Source: Bin87 sp965220105 (GTDB taxonomy: Bacteria > Chloroflexota > Dehalococcoidia > Lucifugimonadales > UBA3495). Taken from it: a stretch of 64,000 nucleotides of DNA. The position numbers were made by a program, and so were the translations under genes. Where the stretch lies: contig OZ244811.1 of the NCBI GenBank assembly GCA_965220105.1, positions 2,108,001-2,172,000 on the forward strand, in the 5' to 3' direction. Under the pieces are notes generated by a model. That model had not been told where the DNA came from. It saw only the letters and a list, made by a program, of their open reading frames with translations, and did not search any database. Below, one piece after another: positions 25,237-34,309 of the stretch. The number at the start of each line of letters is the position of its first letter. Positions within the stretch are counted from its first letter, which is position 1.

Positions 25237-26250
25237 ATGAGCGACCACCAGACTTTCGAGCTGGGAGATATCGACCTTCAGTGCGGGCTGCGGCTGCGCG
25301 ACGCGCGGCTGGCCTACCAGACCTACGGGGAGCTGAACGCGCGCCGGGACAATGCAATCGTGTTCCCCACCTTCTTCGGCTCCCAGCACCCGGCCAACGA
25401 GCCGATGATAGGGCCGGGGATGGCGCTGGACCCAACGAGGTACTTCATCGTGGCGCCCAACCTGTTCGGCAACGGGCTGTCCTCGTCTCCCAGCAACACG
25501 CCGTCGCCCTACGACCGGGCCAGGTTTCCCAAAATCACCTACTATGACAACATCAAATGCCAGCACCGCCTGGTGACCGAGAGGTTTGGCATCGAACGCA
25601 TCGCGCTGGTGTGCGGTTTTTCCATGGGGGCACAGCAGGCTTTCCATTGGGCAGCGATGTTTCCCGACATGGTGGAGCGGATCGCCCCCTGGTGCGGCTC
25701 GGCCCGCACGGCCCGGCACAATTTTGTTTTCCTGGAAGGCGTCAAAGCGGCGCTGTGCGCCGACGAGGCCTGGAACAACGGCTGGTACGACACGCCACCG
25801 CGCAAGGGATTGCGGGCGATGGCCCGGGTCTATGCCGGTTGGGCGCCGTCCCAGGCGTTTTATCGGGAGAAGGTGTTTCTTGATCTGGGGTTCTCGTCCC
25901 TGGAGGACTACCTGATCACCGCCTGGGAGGGGAGATATTTGCAGGTGGACGCCAACGACATTCTGGCCATGGTGGCGACCTGGCAGGCCGGGGACATCAG
26001 CAACAACCCGGTCTACGGCGGCGACTTCGAGAAAGCGCTGGCATCAATAGCGGCGCGGGCCTTCGTCATGCCTTCCCAGACCGACCAATATTTTCCTCCC
26101 GAAGACAACGAGATTGAAGTCGCCCTGATGCCCAATGCCGAGTTACGCACCATACCGACCATCTGGGGACACACGGGCGGCGGGCCGGGTCGTAACCCCG
26201 TCGACACCACGTTCATCGACACCCAATTGCGGGAGCTGTTGGCGAGTTGA
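25237..26250 (+). CDS. Alpha/beta hydrolase of the MetX (homoserine acyltransferase-like) group
   Basis: The 337-residue protein follows the MetX plan: DARLAYQTYGELNARRDNAIVFPTFFG, then IAPN-like MALDPTRYFIVAPNLFGNGLSSSPSNTPSPYD, the nucleophile in LVCGFSMGAQQAFHWAAMFPD near residue 135, an acid in VMPSQTDQYFPPED and a late histidine in WGHTGGGPGRNP. MetX proper has the lid signature and a D..H pair for homoserine; here the lid is short and no methionine genes are near, so esterase or another acyl transfer is equally likely. AGG-rich sequence precedes the ATG. Confidence 0.8.
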   Translation: MSDHQTFELGDIDLQCGLRLRDARLAYQTYGELNARRDNAIVFPTFFGSQHPANEPMIGPGMALDPTRYFIVAPNLFGNGLSSSPSNTPSPYDRARFPKITYYDNIKCQHRLVTERFGIERIALVCGFSMGAQQAFHWAAMFPDMVERIAPWCGSARTARHNFVFLEGVKAALCADEAWNNGWYDTPPRKGLRAMARVYAGWAPSQAFYREKVFLDLGFSSLEDYLITAWEGRYLQVDANDILAMVATWQAGDISNNPVYGGDFEKALASIAARAFVMPSQTDQYFPPEDNEIEVALMPNAELRTIPTIWGHTGGGPGRNPVDTTFIDTQLRELLAS

Positions 26251-27038
26251 GCGTGTCGCCGGCAAGGCGAGGATCAGAGTTGAACAAGCAGGGTGATTGG
26301 TGGGAGTCCTTCTTTTCCGGCATGTGCCTGGATTTCGTCCAGTCGTCGCGGAGTGAGGAGCAAACGCGCAGCGAGATGGGATTCATCCAGCGGGCCCTGG
26401 GGCTCCCCACACGGGCGAAGGTGTTGGACGTGCCCTGCGGCGGCGGACGGTTGTCCCTGGAATTGGCTTCGTTTGGCTACCAGGTCACTGGCATCGACCA
26501 AAGCCCGCAGCTGCTGGACGCCGCCGCGAGGTCGGCCACCGAACGCGGCCTGCTGGTGGACTGGCAGCAACGGGATATGAGGGACCTTCCCTGGGATGCG
26601 AAGTTCGACGGAGCAATCTGCTTTTGGAGCAGTTTCGGGTATTTCGACGAGGAGGGTAACGCCGAATTCCTGAGATCGGTCTCCCGGTCACTGAAGCCCG
26701 GCGCTCGTTTTATATTCGACACGCCATTGATCGAAACCCGTCTCGCTGAAGTTCTGGATGAGCCAAGGGTTTGGCAAGAAGTGGGAGACCTGCTGGCGCT
26801 GGAGGAACGCGGCTTCGATTACGAGACGAGCCGGGTCGAGTCGTCGTGGACCTTCATCCGCGATGGGGAAAGGGAACACAGACAGCTATCGATGCGGCTC
26901 TATACCTACCGGGAACTCGCGGCTCTGCTGGAACACGCGGGATTCGGAAACCACCAGGCCTACGGGAGTGTGGACTTCGAACCGTTCGAACCTGGAGACC
27001 GCTGGCTCTACCTGGTAACAACCAGGGCGGACACGTAA
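26247..27038 (+). CDS. SAM-dependent class I methyltransferase
   Basis: The protein has a clear Methyltransf_25-like fold: motif I VLDVPCGGGRLSLELASFGYQVTGIDQS (near residue 55), DMRDLPWDAKFDGAICFWSSFGYFDEE (motifs II-III) and RSLKPGARFIFDT. The C-terminus ends YLVTTRADT. The frame overlaps the stop of the hydrolase gene by four bases. The start could be the TTG at 26247, GTG 26253 or TTG 26280; the last has AGGCGAGGA six bases upstream. The substrate is unknown, but the coupling to the MetX-like gene suggests a joint role. Confidence 0.82.
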   Translation: MSVSPARRGSELNKQGDWWESFFSGMCLDFVQSSRSEEQTRSEMGFIQRALGLPTRAKVLDVPCGGGRLSLELASFGYQVTGIDQSPQLLDAAARSATERGLLVDWQQRDMRDLPWDAKFDGAICFWSSFGYFDEEGNAEFLRSVSRSLKPGARFIFDTPLIETRLAEVLDEPRVWQEVGDLLALEERGFDYETSRVESSWTFIRDGEREHRQLSMRLYTYRELAALLEHAGFGNHQAYGSVDFEPFEPGDRWLYLVTTRADT

Positions 27039-27143
27039 CAACCAGGGTGGATACTGCCGCCCCACCGCCCCATCTGGAGCCGTGGTGGGTCAACACCCCT
27101 GCAGCTGGTTGAAATCGGGCAACGTTGACGGGTGAAGAGCAGG

Positions 27144-28346
27144 CTACGCCCGCGTCTGATTCGGGTTTCGCAGGGGTATTATCAGCACGATGACGGCGGT
27201 AACCAGGGTGAGGATGCCCGCATAGTAAAATACTGCGCCGTAGCCGCCCCAGTTTTCGATGATGGCGGAGGCCAGGAAGGGCGAGCCGATGCCGATTATG
27301 CCGTTGATGCCGAAGAGCAGGCCGATGGCCGTGGCCTCGGTTCCCTGTCCCACGTAGTCCAGCACCGACGCCTGAATTATCTGATGCAGGGCGAAGCTGA
27401 AGAGGCCCAACCCGGCCAATATCGGCACCAGCAGCAGGCTGGCGCCCACACTGACCACCGCCATGGACAGCAAACCGGCGATTACGAACCCGGGCACCAG
27501 CACCGCCTTTCGTCCCCATTTGTCCGACAGCCAGCCCAAAACCGGCGCCGACACGATGCCCATGCCGGTGAGCATGGCGTAGTAAACGCCCGCTTCCAGG
27601 GTGCTCATGGACAGGGATTCCCGCAAATAGAATGGTGTCCAGTTGAACAGGGCGTTTAGCCCTATCCCCCGCAGCAGCGCCGCCAGGATCAGGGCCATCA
27701 CGATGGGATTCTTCAGCAGCCTGAGAGCGTTGACGAATTGACCCGAAAGGCTGATGCCCAACTCGGATGCGGTCTCACGACCCAGCCCACGCAGCGACCA
27801 CCATACAAACACCGCCATCAGCAACGCCAGCCCGGCGTAGATGAAGAACACGTGCCGCCAGATGAGGAAACCGGTACTCAATAGCGCGCCGGCCAACACC
27901 GGCCCGCTGACGTTGCCAATGTTGGATCCGAAACCGTGCATGGAGATGGCGAATCCTCGCCGTTCCGGGAAGCGTTGGGAGATGGCCGCCGCTGAAGGCA
28001 GATGCCACAAGGACCCGGGGATGGACAGGAATAGCACCACTGCCACCAGCAGCCCGAACGTCGGTGAGCTGCCAATTGCGGCAAAGGTGATGGCGTGCGC
28101 CAGCATGCACGCCGTCAGGATGAGGCCCCAGTAGGATTTCAGATGGTCGATTACGGGGCCGCCGCCCAGGCTGGTGGTGCTGGACCCCCCCTGCCTGACC
28201 GCGAACAGGGTGGCGGTGCGGAAGGTGCCCAAGCCCATGGCCGCCGCTATCTCGGTGATGAGCAGGGGGAACCCCTGGTCGAACATGTGGGACAATCCGT
28301 GCCCCACCGAGAGACTGCTCAGGATGAATACCCGGTTGTTCTTCAT
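27144..28346 (-). CDS. MFS transporter
   Basis: The protein of about 400 residues has twelve hydrophobic segments. VFILSSLSVGHGLSHMFDQGFPLLITEIAAAMGL at the start and RRGFAISMHGFGSNIGNVSGPVLAGALL in the middle fit the YfkF/fosmidomycin-resistance-like exporters and related carriers. ATG 28346 is chosen because hydrophobic family-like sequence begins there; a TTG at 28385 would add 13 residues. It stands alone between the methyltransferase gene and a decayed IS. Confidence 0.83.
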   Translation of the reverse strand: MKNNRVFILSSLSVGHGLSHMFDQGFPLLITEIAAAMGLGTFRTATLFAVRQGGSSTTSLGGGPVIDHLKSYWGLILTACMLAHAITFAAIGSSPTFGLLVAVVLFLSIPGSLWHLPSAAAISQRFPERRGFAISMHGFGSNIGNVSGPVLAGALLSTGFLIWRHVFFIYAGLALLMAVFVWWSLRGLGRETASELGISLSGQFVNALRLLKNPIVMALILAALLRGIGLNALFNWTPFYLRESLSMSTLEAGVYYAMLTGMGIVSAPVLGWLSDKWGRKAVLVPGFVIAGLLSMAVVSVGASLLLVPILAGLGLFSFALHQIIQASVLDYVGQGTEATAIGLLFGINGIIGIGSPFLASAIIENWGGYGAVFYYAGILTLVTAVIVLIIPLRNPNQTRA

Positions 28347-28619
28347 GCCCGTGGCTTCGGGCGCGACCGGCGTGGCTGCTTGCAATGGGCCCCCTAATGG
28401 CGTTGGACAACGGTGGGCCGATTGTAACGGCGTTGCGGATTACGGGCAAGGGCAGTCACCCCGCACGCCTACCCACTTTAATCTGTCATTTGTATGTTGC
28501 AAATGTCCCGCGAATGGGCCAATTTGCGGGGCAGGCGGGAGGGGCGCGTCGTCTGTCATTAGGTGGGCCGGGCGGAGAGCTTGTCTGCACCGTCTCGCAG
28601 TAGGACACCCCTCCCGTAA

Positions 28620-28690
28620 GGCGCCGGGCTGCTCCGAACGGATACCCGGGTGGCTAGTCCCGCAAGGCCAGTGTGGAGAGTCCCGGCGCC
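28620..28690 (+). ncRNA. Structured leader of a decayed IS110, candidate bridge RNA
   Basis: Perfect 9-base complementary arms GGCGCCGGG (28620-28628) and CCCGGCGCC (28682-28690) enclose 53 bases that contain a further small stem (tggct...aggcca). It lies 45 bases before the IS110 recombinase start. IS110-group elements encode their bridge RNA in the left non-coding end, so the place is right; family membership of the RNA itself is inference. Confidence 0.35.
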
Positions 28691-28749
28691 GCCATTATCA
28701 CACAAGATCACACCAGGTCAGGCGGAGGCGACAGATGAGTGAATCGACG

Positions 28750-28809
28750 GCCGGGAACGATGTGGCCGGGAACGATGTGGCCGGGAACGACGTGGCCGGG
28801 ATCGACGTG
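28750..28809 (+). repeat. Four 15-bp tandem units inside the IS110 gene
   Basis: Units of gccgggaacgatgtg at 28750, 28765 and 28780 and a diverged unit (gccgggatcgacgtg) at 28795 add AGNDV repeats before the true start of the recombinase fold. The length is a multiple of three, so the frame is kept. Confidence 0.8.
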
Positions 28810-29300
28810 GGCAAAAGGGCACTGGATGTGTCGGTGGACGAAGGCAAGGTGCGACGCTTTGCCAACACGGCGGTTGGGGTTGCTGAGTTGGTGGGTTGGT
28901 TGCAGTCCCAGGGTGCGGCGCTGGCGGTTTGTGAAGCCACCGGGGGCTATGCAGGATTGGTGGTGGACGGGTTGCGCCAGGGTGGAGTGCCGGTGCATAT
29001 TGCCCATCCCAACCAGGCGCGGGCCTTTGCTCGGGCCTGTGGTTATCAGGCCAAGACCGACGGTTTGGACGCCCGGGTGCTGTCTCGCTATGGGGCGGTC
29101 TTCCAACCGGCACCGACCCTGGCCCAGGAGGCCGACCGCGGCCAGTTGCAGGACCTGCTGCGCCGACGGGAGCAGTTGGTGGGGCAACGGACCCAGGAGA
29201 AGAGCCGGTTGTCCCGGGTGCGCAACCCAGGAACCCAGGACTCCATACGAAGGCACATCGCCTGGCTGGACCAGGAGATCGGGATGCTGGATGAGCAGTA

Positions 29301-29342
29301 CCAGGAACTCCTGACCAGGAACTCGTGACCAGGAACTCCTGG
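29301..29342 (+). repeat. Three 14-bp tandem units that break the IS110 frame
   Basis: Three copies of ccaggaactcctga (second copy with cgtga) lie in direct order. Two extra copies add 28 bases, which shifts the frame and creates the TGA at 29326. This looks like replication slippage. Confidence 0.85.
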
Positions 29343-29399
29343 GACAGAACGTGGAGTTTCGGCGACTGGCTGAGTTGTATCGCAGCGTGCCGGGTGTAG

Positions 29400-30654
29400 G
29401 TAACAGTTCAGAGTTGGTGAGGTAAATTGGCCGAAAGGGGTTCGGGAAGTGCTGGCGCTATCGGTGGTGGTTATGTCATATAGTGGGCATTGACAGGGAA
29501 ATTGATCTCAAGACTGCCGACCGGGATGTCCTGATTGCCAGCATCGTCCGGCAACAGGTCATCATCGAGCGGTTGGAGCAACGGATTGCCCAATTGGAAG
29601 GCTCGGCCAAAGCCAGGGGCTCGGGTCGGATGCCCGGTCTGCAGCCCAAAGCCGACCGGGAACCGGCCCAGCCCAAAGCGCCCCGCCAGCGCCGTCCCCA
29701 CGGCTTTGCCCGGTCCCGCATGACGCCCACCCAGCGGGTGGAGCACGCCGTGGCGAACTGCCCTGACTGCGGAACTCAGCTGTCCGGTGGTTGGACCCAG
29801 CGTACTCGGGAAGTCATCGACCTGCCCCGGGTTCCGGCGGAAGTTACCGAGCACGTCTATATCGCCCGCACGTGCCCAAGGTGTCGACGCCGCTGCATTC
29901 CCCCAGCGCAACTGGACGGTGTGGTGCTGGGCCAGCAGCGCCTGGGCATCAACCTGATCAGCCTGATTGCCACGCTGCGGGAAGAGGCCAGATTGCCCAT
30001 TGGCGCCATCCAATGGTATCTGGGCGCTGTCCATGGGCTGCGCCTCAGCGTGGGAGCCATCGTGAGCGCCATCCATCGCACGGCGCAGCGGGGCCAACGG
30101 CTACGTGTGGACCTTCAGCACGCCCACCCAGCGCTACTTCCTGCGGCGTGGTCGGGGCAAGGCGGTGGTGGATGAAGTCCTGGGCGAGGGGTTTGCTGGC
30201 GTGCTGGTCAGCGACTTCTACGCCGCCTACCACCACTACGCCGGTCCCAAACAACGCTGCTGGGTTCATCTGCTGCGGGACATCCACGACCTGCGCGGCC
30301 TCTACCCCGATGACGCGCCACTGGCCAGGTGGGCCGATGCCGTCCACCAACTTTACCGCCAAGCCAAAGCCTGCACCCATCCCCAGGCCAAGCTATGCCG
30401 ACGCATCGAGCGCCACATCAAGGAACTGTTCGTCTTCGTGGCCGAACCGGAGGCGCCACCGGACAACAACGCCGCCGAGCGCAGCCTGCGCCACCTGGTC
30501 GTCAGCCGCAAGGTCAGCGGCGGCACCCGGTCGGAACCGGGCAGCAACAGCAAGATGACCCTGGCCTCCTTATTCGGCGCCTGGCGCGCCCAAGGACTAA
30601 ATCCCCTCGACGCCTACCGACAACTCTCGTTTCCCCTCTACTCTGAACTGTTAC
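29400..30654. mobile_element. Decayed IS66-family element joined to IS110
   Basis: The 14-base inverted repeats GTAACAGTTCAGAG (29400-29413) and CTCTGAACTGTTAC (30641-30654) bound 1255 bases. No 8-base target duplication is visible (cgggtgta-g on the left, gggcaagc on the right), so the right part of the IS110 seems to have been lost after insertion. It holds only a single damaged tnpC-like gene, without tnpA or tnpB. Confidence 0.75.
29483..30654 (+). pseudogene. IS66 transposase (TnpC-like) with an internal deletion
   Basis: The first part (29483 to about 30092) has the leader coiled coil IERLEQRIAQLEG, the basic proline-rich linker, the zinc motif CPDCGTQLSG...CPRCRRRC and the helices up to AIHRTAQRG. 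Then the frame jumps to NGYVWTFSTPTQRYF, FAGVLVSDFYAAYHHY (Asp), QRCWVHLLRDI and PDNNAAERSLR (Glu). About 40-50 residues that normally hold the first catalytic Asp (the DETGWR block) are missing, most simply by deletion between two CGGGGCC-like sites near 30092. The second frame reads out through the IR into flanking DNA (to 30809). It cannot be active. Confidence 0.85.
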
Positions 30655-30759
30655 GGGCAAGCCGGTCGCCTTTCGCAGGAATGCCGGGTATGGTATCCTG
30701 CCCGCCGTGCCGACTAGGGGCCGGCATCTCAACTGCAAGCCAACCGAGGAGGCCCGGCC

Positions 30760-31446
30760 TTGTATCAAACCGTGAGCGACGCCACTCTGCAAGCGTTGTC
30801 GCAAATTGATTCCCCCAGCATCTGCAACGCCATCGAGGGCTTCAATTTCCGGCCCAAGAACGCCGGGTTCATGCTCCCCGAGATCAAGGCGGTATTCCAG
30901 GAATTCAAACCGGTCGTCGGCTACGCCGTTACCGGCGTTATCTCCGCCAACCGCCCGGAGGGTCACAGCATCTCCCGCGAAGAGTGGTGGGACCTGATCG
31001 TGTCGGTGCCGGAACCCAGGTTCATCGTCCTGCACGATATCGACAATCCTCCGCTGGGCGCCTACTGGGGCGAGGTCCAGTCCAACATCCATAAGGCGCT
31101 CGGCGCGCTGGCCGTGGCAACCGACGGCACCGTCCGCGACCTGGACGAAGTGCGCGAGCTCGGTTTCCAGTTCTTCGCCAGGGAAGTATCCGTCTCCCAC
31201 GCCTACGTTCACATGGTCGACATCGGCATCCCCGTCGAAGTGGGCGGCCTCACGGTGCATACCGGCGACCTCCTCCACGGCGACAAGCACGGCGTAACCA
31301 ACATCCCCTTCGAGTTGGCCGACCGGATACCCGACATGGTGAGCACCATCGCCGACTACGAACACCAGACCATCAGCCTTTGCCAGTCGGCGGATTTCAG
31401 CCTCGAAGCGCTGAAGGAAGTCGCCAAAATCACCCGGCCATACTAG
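30760..31446 (+). CDS. RraA-like family protein
   Basis: The 228-residue protein matches the RraA/HMG-aldolase fold: SPSICNAIEGFNFRP near the start, HDIDNPPLGAYWGEVQSNIHKALGALAVATDGTVRDLDEV in the middle (the D..G.W/G.....A...G..GvvtDG.vRD pattern that binds the divalent metal and pyruvyl part) and VHTGDLLHGDKHGVTNIP later. A TTG start at 30760 is chosen because AGGAGG lies seven bases upstream. In catabolic settings these proteins act as 4-hydroxy-4-methyl-2-oxoglutarate aldolase-like lyases, but RNase E regulators share the fold. Confidence 0.85.
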   Translation: MYQTVSDATLQALSQIDSPSICNAIEGFNFRPKNAGFMLPEIKAVFQEFKPVVGYAVTGVISANRPEGHSISREEWWDLIVSVPEPRFIVLHDIDNPPLGAYWGEVQSNIHKALGALAVATDGTVRDLDEVRELGFQFFAREVSVSHAYVHMVDIGIPVEVGGLTVHTGDLLHGDKHGVTNIPFELADRIPDMVSTIADYEHQTISLCQSADFSLEALKEVAKITRPY

Positions 31447-31456
31447 CGATTCCAAC

Positions 31457-32218
31457 ATGGCTACACCCACAAAACTGCTCACAACTTTGCTGGCGATCGC
31501 CGTCGCCACCTTCCTGTTCGCCGGCTGCACTTTCCTGGAGGCGCCGGGTTTCGGCGACCCGGGTCCGTCGCCTACCGGGGTCACCGTCACCAATACGCCC
31601 GTCCCGCCCGCTGCCCCCACCGGCGGCAGCTCGGTCGGCTCTCCCGCCGCGGCAGGCGCGCCCGACCCGCGCACTCCGCAAATCAGCGTCGTGAACGGGA
31701 GGTCCATGAAGCAGTGGGCCAACCCGCCGCCCCTCGTGATCGACCCGGCGGCATTGTATACCGCGATAATCAACACGTCTGCCGGCCCGATTACCGTGGA
31801 ACTATTCCCCGGCGACGCGCCCAACACGGTCAATAATTTCGTATTCCTGGCCCGCGAGGGGTTCTACAACAACGTCATATTCCACCGAGCCATCGAAGGA
31901 TTCATGATCCAGGGTGGCGACCCCACTGGAACCGGTGGCGGCGGGCCGGGCTATCGTTTCGCCGACGAACCAGTGAATCGCCCCTACACTCGCGGCGTCA
32001 TTGCGATGGCTAACGCCGGCCCCAACACCAACGGCAGTCAGTTCTTCCTGATGCACTCGGACTACGGCCTGTCGCCGAATTACACCATCTTCGGTCAGGC
32101 TACCGGCGGGCTGGATACTATCGACACCATCGCCACCGCGCCCAAGCAACCGGGCGGCGAGGGTTCAACTCCCGTCAACCCGGTCGTCATCCAATCGGTG
32201 GAAATCATCGGGCCCTGA
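31457..32218 (+). CDS. Cyclophilin-type peptidyl-prolyl isomerase, lipoprotein
   Basis: A lipoprotein signal with lipobox LFAGC (Cys24) precedes a Pro/Gly/Ser linker of about 60 residues and a cyclophilin domain: TVNNFVFLAREGFYNNVIFHRAIEGFMIQGGDPTGTG, GVIAMANAGPNTNGSQFFLM and FGQATGGLDTID. The catalytic Arg (FHR), Phe and Gln residues are all present. It would fold secreted proteins at the outer face of the membrane. It starts 10 bases after the RraA-like gene, so they may be co-transcribed by chance. Confidence 0.9.
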   Translation: MATPTKLLTTLLAIAVATFLFAGCTFLEAPGFGDPGPSPTGVTVTNTPVPPAAPTGGSSVGSPAAAGAPDPRTPQISVVNGRSMKQWANPPPLVIDPAALYTAIINTSAGPITVELFPGDAPNTVNNFVFLAREGFYNNVIFHRAIEGFMIQGGDPTGTGGGGPGYRFADEPVNRPYTRGVIAMANAGPNTNGSQFFLMHSDYGLSPNYTIFGQATGGLDTIDTIATAPKQPGGEGSTPVNPVVIQSVEIIGP

Positions 32219-32244
32219 CCGTCGCAGGACTGGGAAGCGAGATC

Positions 32245-33066
32245 ATGGCTTTTCAAACGCTCCTGTACGACGAGAACGACGGCGTAGGGCATTTGACGCT
32301 CAACCGCCCCGACAAGCTCAACGCCCTCAGCCAGACGCTGATGGCCGAGTTTCGGGAAGCGTTGGACGCTATCGAGGCGAACCCTGATGTCCGCGTTCTA
32401 ATCCTCACCGGCGCCGGCCGCGCGTTTTCGGCCGGCTTTGACATCGAGTCGGAAGCATCCGAAAGCTCCACCGGCGAAAGGTTGTCGGTTGACGGCCGGC
32501 GTTCACGCCTCAAGTCTTCCATCGACACGTTTTTGATGGTTTGGAACCTGAGCAAACCCGTCATCGCCGCCGTCAACGGATATGCCCTGGGCGGCGCTTG
32601 CGAACTGGTGCAGGTCTGCGACGTCAAGATCGCCTCCGACCAGGCCATGCTGGGCGAACCGGAAATCCGCCTGGGCTACGGCGCGCCGTTCCTGATGACC
32701 CCATACTCGGTAAACCTGGCCATGGCCAAGGAAATGATGCTCACCGGCGACATCATCGACGCCCACGAAGCCGCCCGCATCGGCATGGTCAACCGGGTCG
32801 TGCCCCATGACAACCTGATTGCAGAATGCGAACGGGTCGCCCTCAAGATACGGAACATCCCCGCCATCGGCATCAAGACCACCAAGCTGGCCATCAACCG
32901 CGCCCTGGAATCGGCGGGATTCGTCTCCGCCCTGCATCACAATCTGGAGTTGATGACCCATTTCGACACCGCCGAAACGCCCGAACAGGCGGAGTTCAGC
33001 CGTATCCGCGCCGAAAGCGGACTGCGGGCCGCCCTGCAATGGAGCAGGGGCCGTTTTCCGGATTAG
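32245..33066 (+). CDS. Enoyl-CoA hydratase/isomerase family protein
   Basis: The 273-residue crotonase has VLILTGAGRAFSAGFDIESEA near residue 60 and KPVIAAVNGYALGGACELVQVCDVKIAS near 108, which are the two oxyanion-hole loops. The Glu of LGEPEIRLG near 140 is in the position of a catalytic acid. It differs clearly from the first enoyl-CoA hydratase (1321-2169). It is the last gene of a plus-strand row and is convergent with a hydroxyacid dehydrogenase. Confidence 0.9.
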   Translation: MAFQTLLYDENDGVGHLTLNRPDKLNALSQTLMAEFREALDAIEANPDVRVLILTGAGRAFSAGFDIESEASESSTGERLSVDGRRSRLKSSIDTFLMVWNLSKPVIAAVNGYALGGACELVQVCDVKIASDQAMLGEPEIRLGYGAPFLMTPYSVNLAMAKEMMLTGDIIDAHEAARIGMVNRVVPHDNLIAECERVALKIRNIPAIGIKTTKLAINRALESAGFVSALHHNLELMTHFDTAETPEQAEFSRIRAESGLRAALQWSRGRFPD

Positions 33067-33115
33067 CCCATCCTCGGCGACCCCTTTTGGCAAGACCCGC
33101 GTTGGGGCGAATGGA

Positions 33116-34012
33116 TCACCCGCCCCGGGCTACCTCCACCCCCGCCAGCTTCTCGATAAAATGCAGGATGGCGGCGTGGTCCGCCTCCTGATCCCCATCG
33201 TTGATCAGCGAACCGAGCATCTGCTGTACCAGGGCGGTCACGGGCAGCGGCACGTTCAGTTCACCCGCCGTCTGCAACACGTTCCGCAGGTCCTTCTGGT
33301 GCAGCCGAACGCGGAAACCGGCCCGGAAGTTGCGGTCCAGCATCATGGGGGCCTTGGCTTCCATGACCGCGCTGCCGGCCAGGCCGCCCCGGATGGCGTT
33401 GAATACCCGCTCCGGGTCAACCCCCGCCTTTTGGGACAGCACCAGCGCTTCGCTGAGGGCTTCGATGTTGGCGGCCACGATAATCTGATTCGCCAGCTTG
33501 GTGATGTTGCCCGCTCCCACGTCGCCGGTGAGCACCACGTTGCCGCCCATCACCTGCAACAACGGTTCGCAGGCGTCAAACACGGTTTGCTCGCCTCCCA
33601 CCATGATCGCCAGCGTTCCGGCGATGGCGCCCGGTTCTCCGCCGCTGACCGGCGCATCCAGGAACTCCACGCCTTTGTCAGCGCACGCCGCGCCAATCTT
33701 CTGGGACATTGACGGCGCTATGCTGCTCATGTCGATAATGACTGACCCAGGCTCGGCGCCTTCCAGCACGCCCTCCGGTCCCAGTATCGCCCGCTCGGAG
33801 TCGGCGGAGTCGGGCAGCATGGTGATGGTTTTCGCATTGTTGACGGTCGCCTCCCGTGCCGAGGATGCTGCCGTGGCGCCCTCCGTTGCCAACTCTTCCA
33901 CCAGCTCGCCCACGATGTCGTAGACCGTCAGTTCGTATCCCGCGTTCATCAGGTTTCGGGCCATGGGCTTGCCCATGATGCCCAAACCCACAAATCCAAT
34001 GCGCTCTGCCAT
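33116..34012 (-). CDS. Beta-hydroxyacid dehydrogenase (GarR/HIBADH-like)
   Basis: The 298-residue protein has the N-terminal Rossmann motif IGFVGLGIMGKPMARNLMNAG, the substrate-binding DAPVSGGEPGA near residue 120 and the catalytic Lys in GAGNITKLANQIIVA near 170, the standard order for 2-hydroxy-3-oxopropionate reductase and 3-hydroxyisobutyrate dehydrogenase. ATG 34012 has GGAGG seven bases upstream. Together with the HpaI aldolase, it could reduce tartronate semialdehyde in glucarate-type breakdown, but that pairing is inference. Confidence 0.9.
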   Translation of the reverse strand: MAERIGFVGLGIMGKPMARNLMNAGYELTVYDIVGELVEELATEGATAASSAREATVNNAKTITMLPDSADSERAILGPEGVLEGAEPGSVIIDMSSIAPSMSQKIGAACADKGVEFLDAPVSGGEPGAIAGTLAIMVGGEQTVFDACEPLLQVMGGNVVLTGDVGAGNITKLANQIIVAANIEALSEALVLSQKAGVDPERVFNAIRGGLAGSAVMEAKAPMMLDRNFRAGFRVRLHQKDLRNVLQTAGELNVPLPVTALVQQMLGSLINDGDQEADHAAILHFIEKLAGVEVARGG

Positions 34013-34181
34013 GGTGCGTCCTCCGTTGATAGCCGGCTTACGCCCGGTTATCGGTTGTTTTGTCGCGTTGTGTTCTCCGCAATGTATCGCCGGCTGAGTC
34101 GGCGGCAACCATTATACCCGTCCCGCCCATATACACCGGGCATATGCCCGCCCGGCGCCCAGGGTCTTTCAATTGTCCCCT

Positions 34182-34218
34182 AATGTCATTGCGAGCGTAG
34201 CGTGGCAATCTCGTAGCC
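34182..34218. repeat. Half copy of the tcattgcgag palindromic family
   Basis: The string gtcattgcgagcgtagcgtggcaatctcgtag matches the left half of the full repeats at 44055 and 50301, without the right half. It lies in the gap 34013-34309, which shows no gene. Confidence 0.6.
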
Positions 34219-34309
34219 GTATCGACCAACGCTGTCGCCCGCTCACCTTTGACCGCTACGTTCCGATAATCGAAAGGCCCTGGCTCGGCGCCTGGCCCCT
34301 GGTGACGCA

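Larger units (their letters stand above)
28735..29399 (+). pseudogene. IS110-family recombinase, truncated and frameshifted
   Basis: The frame starts at ATG 28735 and carries the DEDD RuvC-like domain: GIDVGKRALDVSV (first Asp), VCEATGGYAGLVVDGL (Glu) and ACGYQAKTDGLDARVLSRYG (Asp pair). Four 15-base units (28750-28809) repeat GNDVA at the N-terminus. A stop at 29326-29328 lies inside three 14-base units (29301-29342); removing two units (28 bases) restores the frame through FRRLAELYRSVPGVG. The C-terminal Tnp20 domain with the catalytic Ser is missing, because the IS66 end begins at 29400. It is therefore dead. Confidence 0.85.

Noticed and set aside
25237..26250. Calling this gene metX
   Set aside because: The fold matches, but the lid is short, no methionine genes are near, and many MetX-like hydrolases in catabolic clusters have other substrates.
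28750..28809. CRISPR-like direct repeats
   Set aside because: The units are 15 bases with no spacers and lie inside a coding frame; they are a minisatellite in the IS110 gene. No CRISPR array was seen anywhere in the window.
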